Origin: an uncultured Roseiflexaceae bacterium
GTDB lineage: Bacteria; Chloroflexota; Chloroflexia; Chloroflexales; Roseiflexaceae
Assembly (NCBI GenBank): GCA_937974195.1
Contig: CALJIC010000035.1
Span: 1 to 64,000 of the forward strand
Length of the DNA stretch: 64,000 nucleotides
Direction: 5' to 3'
The translations under genes and the position numbers were made by a program. A model generated the notes under the pieces. That model saw only the letters and a program-made list of their open reading frames with translations, ran no database searches and was not told the DNA's origin. Positions 17,190 to 24,750 of this stretch are shown in pieces (position 1 is the stretch's first letter; each line of letters begins with the position of its first letter).

Positions 17190-17228
17190 GGACGCGCCGC
17201 GTGCGACCAGTTGCAGGAGGTCGACAGA

Positions 17229-17927
17229 ATGGGTGACGTGCCGAGGCATCCGCGCGAGCGTCGGGGCAGCGACGAGCCGACGGAGAAGATGCGCGAGTAC
17301 CTTGAGGTCATCTACTACCTCGCGGCGCGCGACGAGCCGGTGATCGCCGCCCGCCTCGCCGACTGGATGCACGTCACGCCGCCCACCGTCACCGATATGG
17401 TGAAGCGGATGGAGAAGCGCGGCTACATCTCGCGCGACGGGCGCGGCGAGATCAGCCTGACCGAGGAGGGCTTCCAGCTCGCCGAGGCGATGGTGCGCCG
17501 CCACCGCATCCTCGAGCGCTTCCTGGTGGACGTGATGGGGCTGCAGTGGCACCAGATCCACGACGAGGCGGTGCGGCTGGAGCACGCCCTCTCGCCGGCG
17601 CTCGAGGCGCGCATCGAGGCGCTGGTGAGCGGCTCGACCACCTGCCCCCACGGCAACCCGATCCCCGGCGCGCGCGACGACTACCCCGGCGATGTGCAGC
17701 TGATCGCAGCGGCGCCCGGCCGCACCTTCACGCTGGAGCGGATCGTCGAGGAGGCCGAGGAGGACAACGAGCTGATCCGCTACCTGCAGGCGAACAACCT
17801 CGTGCCCGGCGAGCGCTTCGAGGTGACCGACCACTCGGCCTCGTACGGCGTGACGCTGCGCCGCGGCGACCAGACGATCACCCTCTCGCCGCAGATCGCC
17901 TCCTACCTGTGGGGGACAATGGAGTAG
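17229..17927 (+). CDS. DtxR/MntR-family metal-dependent transcriptional regulator
   Basis: A 232-residue iron or manganese sensor of the DtxR family. Seen: N-terminal winged helix (EKMREYLEVIYYLAARDE, then DWMHVTPPTVTDMVKRMEKRGY), a dimerisation/metal-binding part (RRHRILERFLVDVMGL, HQIHDEAVRLEHALS, CPHGNPIPG), and a C-terminal FeoA/SH3-like domain (LVPGERFEVTDHSASYGVTL). Start ATG 17229 follows GCAGGAGG. No metal transporter is adjacent, so the regulon is not evident. The closest candidate target is the divergent HAS-barrel gene or its own promoter. Confidence 0.9.
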   Translation: MGDVPRHPRERRGSDEPTEKMREYLEVIYYLAARDEPVIAARLADWMHVTPPTVTDMVKRMEKRGYISRDGRGEISLTEEGFQLAEAMVRRHRILERFLVDVMGLQWHQIHDEAVRLEHALSPALEARIEALVSGSTTCPHGNPIPGARDDYPGDVQLIAAAPGRTFTLERIVEEAEEDNELIRYLQANNLVPGERFEVTDHSASYGVTLRRGDQTITLSPQIASYLWGTME

Positions 17928-18029
17928 CGCCCGCAGCCCTGCGCCACTTGCCTCCCGGCCACCCCGCGGCACCCAAGCGGCACCAAGAGCCCGTCTCTCC
18001 CCATTGCCCCGCGACGCACGGCAGGGCGT

Positions 18030-19934
18030 CTATGCGATGCGCCCGAACTGCCGCTCGATCATCGAGGTCGTCAGCAGGATCATGGTCGGGCGCCCGTGCG
18101 GGCAGGTGCGGGGCGACTCGCAGCGCTCGAGCTGCATGATCAGCTCGCGCATCTCGTCGTGCGAGAGGGTCTGCCCCGCGCGGACCGACGTGTGGCACGA
18201 GAGCGTGGTGAGCAGCGCCTCGCGCCAGTCGACCGGGCTGCTCCCGCCGCGGCCGCTCAGCTTGTCGGCCATCTCCAGCAGCGCGCCGGCGAGGTCGCCG
18301 ACGTGGAGCACCGCGGGCACGGCGCGCACCCGCAGGCTCGGCCCGAAGTCCTCGATCGCGAACCCCCACTCGCCCAGCTGCTCGGCGTTGGCCAGCAGCA
18401 CCTGCTGGGCGGCCGGCGGCAGGTCCACGACCTGCGGGATGAGCAGCTCCTGGCGCTCGACGGCGCCGCTGCCGCGCTGGCGCATCAGCCGCTCGTAGGT
18501 GATGCGCTCGTGGGCGGCGTGCTGGTCGACCAGATAGATGCCCTCGGGCGACTCGGCGACGATGTACGCCTGCCCGACCTGGCCGACGATGCGCAGCGGC
18601 GGCAGCTTCCCGCCGGGAGGCTGGACGCTGAAGGTCGCAGGCGGCGCATCACCGCTGTGGGTGCCCGGCGCCGCGCCCATCGAGCGCTCGGCCATATCCG
18701 GCTCGCGCTCCCACGGCTCCGGCGCCCCGAGCGGCTCAGCCGCCCACAGCTCGCGGTTGCCCGCGCCCCAGCGCTCGTGGTCCTCCGGTTGCTCGCGGCC
18801 CGGCTCCCTGCTGTACGCCTCCCAGTCGCGCCGCGCGGGGTCCTCCCAGCGGCTGCCGATCCGCCGCAGCTCGAAGCGGCGCTGCGCCGTCTCGACCGGG
18901 TGCGGCGCGCCGGCCTCGGCCCAAGGGCGCACGCCGCTGTCCACCAGCGCGTCGCGCACCGCCCGGCCGATCACGCCCAGCACCCGCGGCGCGTCGCGGA
19001 ACTTGACCTCGCTCTTGGTCGGGTGGATGTTCACGTCCACCGACGACGGGTGGACGCGGATGTCCAGCACGGCGAGCGGGTGGCGGCCCTTCATGAGCAG
19101 GGTGTGGTACGCCTCCTCGATGACCACCACCAGCGGGCCGCGCGGGGCGACCGCGCGCCGGTTGACGAACAGGTGGATCGCCGAGCGCGAGCTGCGGGTG
19201 AGGCCGGGCGGCGAGACCATGCCGCGGACGTCGATCTTCTCGCGCCCCTCGCCGAACGACGTGTTGACCTCCAGCAGCTGGCGCGCGGTGTCCAGCCCGT
19301 ACACCTCGACCAGCGCGGCGCGGATGTCCCCGCCGCCGCTGGTCTGCAGCGCGAGGCGCCCGTCGAGCAGCAGCGTGAAGCGCACCTCGGGGTAGGCCAG
19401 GGCATACTGGGTGACGGTGGCCGAGATGGCGGCCGCCTCGGTCGCCTCGCTGCGCAGGAACTCGCGGCGCACCGGCGTGTTGTAGAACAGGTTGCGCACG
19501 CTGATCGCGGTGCCCGGCGTGCAGCCGCGCGGGGTGCGCGCCTGCAGCTCGCCGCCGGCGATCCGCAGCTCGGTGCCGACCTCCTCGCCGGCGGTTCGGG
19601 TGATGCAGACCACCTGCGCCACCGAGGCGATCGAGGGCAGCGCCTCGCCGCGGAAGCCGAGCGTGTGGATGCTCCACAGGTCCTCCGCGCTGGAGAGCTT
19701 GGAGGTGGCGTGGCGCATGAAGGCCGTCTCGACCTCATCGGCGGCGATGCCGCTGCCGTCGTCCTGGACTTTGATCTCGCGCAGCCCGCCGCCGCGCACC
19801 TCGATGCTGATCCGCCGCGCGCCGGCGTCGAGCGCGTTCTCGACCAGCTCGCGCACGACCGAGGCGGGGCGCTCGACGACCTCGCCGGCGGCGATCTGCG
19901 CGGCAACTGTCGGGTCAAGCACTCGAATTGGCAT
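18030..19934 (-). CDS. mutL: DNA mismatch repair protein MutL
   Basis: MutL couples mismatch recognition by MutS to strand processing. The 634-residue protein has the GHKL ATPase N-terminus (AAGEVVERPASVVRELVENALDAG, DDGSGI, GFRGEALPSI). The C-terminal domain has the endonuclease metal motif DQHAAHERITYE near residue 469, SCHTSVRAGQ, and CPHGRP near the end, so it is the nicking type found in bacteria without MutH. A Pro/Ser/Glu-rich linker of about 100 residues joins them. ATG 19934 (MPIRVLDPTVAAQIAAGEV) matches the family start. No mutS lies in the window. Confidence 0.96.
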   Translation of the reverse strand: MPIRVLDPTVAAQIAAGEVVERPASVVRELVENALDAGARRISIEVRGGGLREIKVQDDGSGIAADEVETAFMRHATSKLSSAEDLWSIHTLGFRGEALPSIASVAQVVCITRTAGEEVGTELRIAGGELQARTPRGCTPGTAISVRNLFYNTPVRREFLRSEATEAAAISATVTQYALAYPEVRFTLLLDGRLALQTSGGGDIRAALVEVYGLDTARQLLEVNTSFGEGREKIDVRGMVSPPGLTRSSRSAIHLFVNRRAVAPRGPLVVVIEEAYHTLLMKGRHPLAVLDIRVHPSSVDVNIHPTKSEVKFRDAPRVLGVIGRAVRDALVDSGVRPWAEAGAPHPVETAQRRFELRRIGSRWEDPARRDWEAYSREPGREQPEDHERWGAGNRELWAAEPLGAPEPWEREPDMAERSMGAAPGTHSGDAPPATFSVQPPGGKLPPLRIVGQVGQAYIVAESPEGIYLVDQHAAHERITYERLMRQRGSGAVERQELLIPQVVDLPPAAQQVLLANAEQLGEWGFAIEDFGPSLRVRAVPAVLHVGDLAGALLEMADKLSGRGGSSPVDWREALLTTLSCHTSVRAGQTLSHDEMRELIMQLERCESPRTCPHGRPTMILLTTSMIERQFGRIA

Positions 19935-20059
19935 AGCCGGCGCCTTCCTGCGATGCGAACACTTTTGCGAGAATGCTATTGTACCATTATTCGCCGAAGT
20001 TGTGACCCCTTCGCGCCACATCCCCGGCCGGGTTTCGGGAGGCGAAGCCACCGCGGCGC

Positions 20060-20294
20060 AGAAAGGTCCTTGGCTCTGGTTCTTAGTTCTGGTTCTTAGT
20101 TCTGGTTCTTAGTTCTGGCCCTGGCCCTGGCTCTGGCTTTGGTGCTTAGCTCAGGCTTTGGTTCTAGCTTTGGTTCTGGTTCTTAGTTCTGGTTCTGGCT
20201 CTGGTTCTGGTTCTTAGTTCTGGTTCTGGCCCTGGCTTAGGTTCTAGCTCCAGCTCCGAATTCTTAGTTCTTAGTTCTCAGTTCTCAGTTCTCA
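20060..20294. repeat. TTCTGG/TTCTTAG low-complexity array with TGAGAAC units at the PP2C stop
   Basis: Over 230 bases of degenerate 6- and 7-base units on the plus strand (TTCTGG, TTCTTAG, CCTGGC, TTCTCAG). On the minus strand the array opens with TGAGAACTGAGAACTGAGAAC, and the first TGA of that array is the stop codon of the PP2C gene (20294-20292). This fills most of the 357-base gap between mutL and the phosphatase gene. The strongly pyrimidine-skewed top strand stands out from its GC-balanced surroundings. Confidence 0.85.
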
Positions 20295-21524
20295 AGAGCT
20301 CGGGGTCGCGGTGCGCGCGGCGGGCGTGGGAGTCTGGGGCTCGCCCGTGGGGGATGGCTCCGGCGTGCGGGCGGTGGCCGTGGCGGTGCCCGACGTCGCG
20401 GTGGCGGTCGGCTGGCCGGTGGCGTCGGGGCTTGGCGCCACAGTCGTCTGGGTGACGAGCGGCGGTTCGAGCGCCGGGCCATCGGGCGACAGGGCCGGCG
20501 TCGGCCGCAGGAAGTAGATGGTGGCGCCGAGGGCCACGAGCAGCAGTGTGGAGAGCAGGATTCCCGCGAGGCTGAGCCGGCGCTCAGCGGGCGCCCTGCG
20601 CGGCGCGGGTGGCGCGGATGGCGCGGGTGGGGCCGCCACAGGGCCCGCGGCGCTCTCGCGGCTGGCCTCGGCGACGGCGGCTGCGCCCTCGGCGGCGACG
20701 GCCTGGCCGGCGAGCGCCGGCTGCGCCAGCGCCTCGCCTCGCTGGACCGGCAGCTCCTCCGTGTCGCGCGTGTCCGCCGCGCTGTCCTCGGCCGTGAGCC
20801 AGTCCAGCGCGTCGACGTGAGCGATCACGACAGTGATGTTGTCGCTGCCGCCGCGCTCGTTGGCCAGGTCCACCAGCCGGTCGACGGCCTCCTCGAGCGG
20901 CTCGGACGAGGCGATGCGGCAGATCTCCTCATCGCTCAGCAGCCCGTGCAGCCCGTCCGAGGAGAGCACGACGATATCGCCGGGCTGCAGCGGCCAGCGG
21001 AACGTGTCGACCACCACCTCCGGCTGGTACCCCAGGGCGCGGGTGATCACATTGCGGTAGTAGAGCGAGCGCGCCTGGTCCTCGGTGATGACCCCGGCGG
21101 CGACCTGCTCGCTCACCAGCGAGTGGTCGCGCGAGATCTGGCGGATGGTGCCGTTGCGGATCAGGTAGGCGCGGCTGTCGCCGACGTTCGCGATCAGCAG
21201 CGCGTCGTGGTGGAGCAGCGCGGCCACGCCGGTGGTGCCCATGCTGCCGCGGCCCTCGGCGTGGATGCGGGCGTTGGCCTGCTCGAAGGCGCGCTTGAGC
21301 GCCTCCATGCGATCCTCGGAGGGGTCGCTGTAGTAGGCGGCGATGATCGTCTCGACGCCGAGGTGGCTGGCGACCTCGCCGGCTGCGTGGCCCCCCATCC
21401 CGTCACAGACCACCAGCAGCTCGCCGTAGCGCTCGACCTGCGCGCCCTCGCCGAAGCCGTAGTCGTCCTCGTTATGCTCGCGCGTCTTGCCGACGTCGGT
21501 GCGACCGCGGTAACGCAGCTTCAT
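20292..21524 (-). CDS. PP2C-type Ser/Thr protein phosphatase with C-terminal membrane anchor
   Basis: A 410-residue PPM/PP2C phosphatase that removes phosphate from Ser/Thr of proteins phosphorylated by Hanks-type kinases. Catalytic domain 1-245: VGKTREHNEDD, metal motif DGMGGHAAGE (D41), GTTGVAALLHHD, VGDSRAYLIRNG, SSDGLHGLLSDEE, GGSDNITVV. An Ala/Pro-rich linker leads to one membrane helix (about 314-337, LAGILLSTLLLVALGATIYFL) and an extracytoplasmic Thr/Pro tail. It resembles PstP in having an anchor. The start at 21524 (MKLRYRGRTDVG) matches the family start. The stop codon lies in a TGAGAAC repeat. No kinase is adjacent. Confidence 0.92.
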   Translation of the reverse strand: MKLRYRGRTDVGKTREHNEDDYGFGEGAQVERYGELLVVCDGMGGHAAGEVASHLGVETIIAAYYSDPSEDRMEALKRAFEQANARIHAEGRGSMGTTGVAALLHHDALLIANVGDSRAYLIRNGTIRQISRDHSLVSEQVAAGVITEDQARSLYYRNVITRALGYQPEVVVDTFRWPLQPGDIVVLSSDGLHGLLSDEEICRIASSEPLEEAVDRLVDLANERGGSDNITVVIAHVDALDWLTAEDSAADTRDTEELPVQRGEALAQPALAGQAVAAEGAAAVAEASRESAAGPVAAPPAPSAPPAPRRAPAERRLSLAGILLSTLLLVALGATIYFLRPTPALSPDGPALEPPLVTQTTVAPSPDATGQPTATATSGTATATARTPEPSPTGEPQTPTPAARTATPSS

Positions 21525-21604
21525 GCACGGTTCTCGCACAGCGTGTGGTCCGCTATCGGGCGGCAAGTATAGCACGGGGCCCTGTGGGAGGCAACCTCGT
21601 GCGC

Positions 21605-21946
21605 GGGCTCACGCCGGGAGGCCTGGCTCTGCGGCGCGGAAGGACCCCGCCCCATAGCCGCTGGTGGGCTCACGAGGCTTCGTCTCCTCGGTGCCCTTTT
21701 CCCGCGGCTCTGCGGCCCGGAGAGGTTCGGGGAGGCGAAGCCTTCCCGGTATTTCCCCTATTTTCGTGGCTCCACGGCGCGGAAAGGCCCCGCCCCATAG
21801 CCGCTGGTGGGCTCACGAGGCGAAGCCTTCCCTGAGCGCCCTTCTCCCGCGGCTCTGCGGCCCGGAGGGGTTCGGGGAGGCGAAGCCTCCCCGGTATTTC
21901 CCTATTTTTCGTGGCTCATGTGGCTGCGAAGCAGCCGCAGAGCCAC
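21605..21946. repeat. Tandem 143-bp duplication of GGCGAAGCC repeats with terminal hairpin
   Basis: The gap between PP2C and ROK genes is mostly repeats. A unit containing CCCCGCCCCATAGCCGCTGG and GGGCTCACGAGG occurs at 21645 and again at 21788 (period 143). GGCGAAGCC cores lie at 21734-21742, 21819-21827 and 21879-21887, the last in the 19-bp hairpin GGGGAGGCGAAGCCTCCCC. It ends in a nested hairpin at 21911-21946 (GTGGCTC...GGCTGC GAA GCAGCC...GAGCCAC). No ORF of its own is credible. Confidence 0.8.
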
Positions 21947-22027
21947 AAAAAAACTAGAGCGATGGGGCGCGCAGCGCACATGGTATAATCCGCCCGTTCT
22001 GCGGTACAGCCTCACGGAGTGGCTCTC

Positions 22028-22966
22028 ATGCGCTACATTGTTGGAGTAGATCTGGGCGGCACCAACCTGCGCGCGGCGCTCGCCGACGAGCAGGGGACGA
22101 TCTATCAGGTTGTGCGGGTCCCCACAGCGGGCGATGAGGGCCCCGAGGCTGTGATGGATAAGATCGTCGCCTGCATCGGGCAGGTGCGGGCCGCGATGCC
22201 GCGCGACGGCCAGCTGCTCGGGGTCGGCATCGGCTCGCCCGGGCCGCTGGACCCGTTCGACGGGGTCGTCTTCACGATGCCGAACCTGCCGGGCTGGGAG
22301 AACGTGCCGCTGCGCGCGATCCTCGAGGAGCGCACGGGCCTGCCGGTGGAGCTCGGCAACGACGCGAACGCGGCGGCGCTTGGCGAGTGGTACTTCGGCG
22401 CCGGCAGAGGGCTGCGCAACCTGGTGTACGTGACGGTGAGCACCGGCATCGGCGGCGGCGTGATCGCCGACGGGCGGCTGCTGCTCGGGCACCGGGGCGC
22501 CGCGGCGGAGGTCGGCCACCACATCATCGACTGGGAGACGCTCGCGTCGTGGGAGAACCTGGCCGCCGGGCCGGCGCTGGCGCGCGCGGCGGCTGAGGCG
22601 ATGGCCTCCAACCCCCACACCCTGCTTCACAGCCTCGCGACCCCCGCGACGGTGACGGCCGGGGATGTGGCCCGCGCCGCGGCCGCCGGGGACGCGGTGG
22701 CGCAGCAGCTGATGGACCGCGAGGGCGATCTGCTCGGCGCCGGGCTGGTGAACATGCTGCACCTCTACAGCCCGAACCTGATCCTGCTCGGCGGCGGGGT
22801 GGCGATCAACAACCCGCAGCTGATCGAGCGGGCGCGCAGGGTGATCGAGACGCGCGCGATGGAGGCCTACCGCAGCGTGCCGGTGCGCCTGGCCGAGCTG
22901 GGCGAGCGCGCCGGGCTGCTCGGGGCGGTGGCGCTCTTCCTCCATATGCGCGAGGGCCGCGCGTAG
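22028..22966 (+). CDS. ROK-family sugar kinase (glucokinase-like) lacking the zinc cysteine motif
   Basis: A 312-residue ASKHA-fold kinase, probably phosphorylating glucose or another hexose. Seen: phosphate loop DLGGTNLRAAL (residues 7-17), GIGSPGPLD, catalytic base D112 in ELGNDANAAALGE, STGIGGGV, and a GHRGAAAEVGHH block. ROK proteins normally follow that histidine with a CxCGxxGCxE zinc motif. Here the segment is IIDWETLASWENLAAGP with no cysteine. ATG 22028 has GGAG at 22016-22019. A GTG at 22019 is in frame but overlaps that ribosome site. A TATAAT lies at 21984 without a clear -35. Confidence 0.85.
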   Translation: MRYIVGVDLGGTNLRAALADEQGTIYQVVRVPTAGDEGPEAVMDKIVACIGQVRAAMPRDGQLLGVGIGSPGPLDPFDGVVFTMPNLPGWENVPLRAILEERTGLPVELGNDANAAALGEWYFGAGRGLRNLVYVTVSTGIGGGVIADGRLLLGHRGAAAEVGHHIIDWETLASWENLAAGPALARAAAEAMASNPHTLLHSLATPATVTAGDVARAAAAGDAVAQQLMDREGDLLGAGLVNMLHLYSPNLILLGGGVAINNPQLIERARRVIETRAMEAYRSVPVRLAELGERAGLLGAVALFLHMREGRA

Positions 22967-23024
22967 CGACGCCCCGCCGCGCTGCCGCGGGCGGGGCGTC
23001 GTGGCGTGCCGGTTCGAGGAGGCG

Positions 23025-23747
23025 CTATGCGCCTGTGCCGCTCAGGAGGCTGCGCAGCACGTCCGGCTTATCGGTGATGATGCCGTCGGCGCCGAGGTCG
23101 ACCCAGTGCCGCATCTGCTCCGGGTCGTTGACGGTCCAGACGTTCACCTGGTAGCCGGCGCGCCGCACCAGCGGCAGCAGCTGGTCCAGGTCGGGGATCT
23201 CGGCGGCGGGGTGCCAGGCCCGCGCGCCGACGCTCTCCAGCGCGGCGAGGGGCCAGCTCTTGCCCTGGCCGTCGTCCAAGCGCGGGGTGCGGGTGCCCAT
23301 CAGGAAGGCGCGCGGCAGGCTCGGGTCCGCCGCGGCGATCTCCTCGAGCGCCTGGGGCCAGAAGGACGAGATCAGCGTCAGCTCGGCCACGCGCGTGTCG
23401 CGCAGCAGGGCCGCGACGGCGGCGCCCATCCCCGGACCCTTCAGCTCGACGTTCAGGCGCATCCCGCGCTCGCGGGCGAAGTCGCACACCTCGGCCAGGG
23501 TCGCCACCCGCTCGCCGCCGATATCCAGCTGCCGCAGCTCCGCCAGCGTGCACTCCGCGGCGCGGCGCGGGCGCCCGTCCCATCGCTCGGTCGTCTCGTC
23601 GTGGAAGATCGCCAGCTGTCCGTCTGCGGTCGGCTGCACGTCCAGCTCGCACATGTCGGCGCCCATGCGCGCCGCGAGCTCGAACGCCGCCATCGTGTTC
23701 TCGGGCGCATAGGCCGATGCGCCGCGGTGGGCAATTACCAGGGTCAT
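23025..23747 (-). CDS. Glycerophosphodiester phosphodiesterase
   Basis: A 240-residue GDPD that splits glycerophosphodiesters to glycerol-3-phosphate and an alcohol. The family start IAHRGASAYAPENT gives catalytic H7-R8. The metal-binding ELDVQPTADGQLAIFHDET follows, with the VELKGPG block and the C-terminal NVWTVNDPEQMRHWVDLGADGIITDKPD. No signal peptide, so it is cytosolic like UgpQ. It converges on the ROK kinase with a 58-base gap. The downstream side shows nothing else. Confidence 0.93.
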   Translation of the reverse strand: MTLVIAHRGASAYAPENTMAAFELAARMGADMCELDVQPTADGQLAIFHDETTERWDGRPRRAAECTLAELRQLDIGGERVATLAEVCDFARERGMRLNVELKGPGMGAAVAALLRDTRVAELTLISSFWPQALEEIAAADPSLPRAFLMGTRTPRLDDGQGKSWPLAALESVGARAWHPAAEIPDLDQLLPLVRRAGYQVNVWTVNDPEQMRHWVDLGADGIITDKPDVLRSLLSGTGA

Positions 23748-23827
23748 CTGTGCTCCTCACACACTGAAGGACGAAGGGGCCGCGGCTGCGGCGAACCTTC
23801 GTCCTTCTGCCAGTCCAGCCTAATCTA

Positions 23828-24115
23828 TCAGCTCAGCGCCGCGCTGGCCAGTTCCGGCGCAGGCGTGCCGCCGAACTCACGCGCCTCCTTCGAGAGCATC
23901 GGGCTGAGGATCCTCTGCATCGCCATCACGTGTGCGCAGGTGCGGCGCAGCCGGAAGAAGTCGCAGTCGCAGGTCCACTCGTTGTCCGCGAGGGTGATCG
24001 TATGATCATTGTTGCCGCCGTGGAAGGTGGCCTTGAGCTCGGTGAAGTTGACTCGCTCCGGCTCCTGGGCGTAGCGGCGGGCTTTTTCGATCTTGCCGAT
24101 CAGATCCGAGTGCAT
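23828..24115 (-). CDS. SWIM zinc-finger mini-protein
   Basis: A 95-residue protein consisting mainly of one SWIM zinc finger: C49-x-C51-x8-C60-x-H62 (TCDCDFFRLRRTCAH). It is preceded by a short helical N-terminus (SDLIGKIEKARRYAQEP) and the WTCDC-type beta hairpin. SWIM fingers bind DNA or proteins, and short stand-alone SWIM proteins of this type have no settled function. The ATG at 24115 has GAGGAG 7 bases upstream and is preferred over the upstream ATG at 24130. A good promoter lies 230 bases upstream, giving a long structured leader. Confidence 0.82.
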   Translation of the reverse strand: MHSDLIGKIEKARRYAQEPERVNFTELKATFHGGNNDHTITLADNEWTCDCDFFRLRRTCAHVMAMQRILSPMLSKEAREFGGTPAPELASAALS

Positions 24116-24345
24116 GGTGCGCCTCCTCACTGTAGTGAGAGCAGGTGTGACGTCGCGGCCAAATCCGCGCCGGAACCTGCGTCGTGATCATTAGGCACGC
24201 CCGAGAAACATCAAGGGCGGCAGCAGGACCCGATCATCCTGCGCCGCCCTCATGTCGGTCGATATTCTGCTGGCGTTTGTATTCGCATAGCGTTGCGCCC
24301 TTGCCCGCTGAACTCGTGTACCGACGTTCGCTTCGGTGTGCCCCC
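24116..24345 (-). promoter_or_regulatory. Long structured leader of the SWIM gene, possibly a small RNA
   Basis: Transcribed region between the promoter at 24374-24346 and the SWIM ATG. It contains a strong hairpin at 24214-24250 (14-bp stem AGGGCGGC-GCAGGA with one bulged base) followed on the minus strand by TGATGTTTCTC, which could end a transcript of about 130 nucleotides or act as an attenuator. I do not recognise a known riboswitch family in it. The remaining gap to the tRNA (24375-24508) shows nothing identifiable. Confidence 0.4.
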
Positions 24346-24374
24346 ATTATAGCCGTCCGGTCGGGCATCGTCAA
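24346..24374 (-). promoter_or_regulatory. Promoter upstream of the SWIM gene
   Basis: Minus strand TTGACG (24374-24369), 17-base spacer, TATAAT (24351-24346). It is close to consensus and well placed to drive the 230-base leader and the SWIM gene. Confidence 0.65.
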
Positions 24375-24508
24375 GGGTATCCGCGAGGAGGCTTAACACT
24401 CGCTCCACCCCATCAGAAAGCCTCAAACCCAGCCATGCGAGCAAAATGAGAAGATCGATAGCCGCGATTTGGTTGCGGCTTTTTAACCAACGTGCAGGCG
24501 CGGCAGCG

Positions 24509-24592
24509 TGGTGGGGACGGAGGGACTCGAACCCTCACGGATTGCTCCACAAGTTCCTAAGACTTGCGCGTCTGCCATTTCGCCACGTCCCC
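24509..24592 (-). tRNA. tRNA-Leu (anticodon UAG)
   Basis: The minus strand folds as a class II tRNA. Acceptor GGGGACG/CGTCCCC is 7 bp with discriminator A and an encoded CCA at 24511-24509. The D-arm contains GGCGAAATGGCAGACGCG. The anticodon arm is CAAGT-CTTAGGA-ACTTG with anticodon TAG, reading CUA leucine codons. A long variable arm (TGGAGCAATCCG) is present, as expected for tRNA-Leu, followed by the T-arm GAGGG-TTCGAGT-CCCTC. All conserved positions look intact. It lies between the SWIM gene and the phosphohexomutase gene, with no sign of an integrated element using it as an attachment site. Confidence 0.97.
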
Positions 24593-24750
24593 GCGCACGC
24601 AATTGTAGCACAGGCGGGGGCCGGAGGGCAACCGGGCGATCGGCCGCCAGCACGTGAGTTCCGCCGTCGCGCCGCCTCCCAGGAAGCCTGTGGAGGGCCA
24701 GCGGCCCTCCACGCTCCTCCTCCAGCTGGCGGCAGCCGGCCCGCTGCGGG

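Noticed and set aside
24509..24592. Integration site of a mobile element at tRNA-Leu
   Set aside because: No integrase, no repeated 3' tRNA end and no change of gene content around it.
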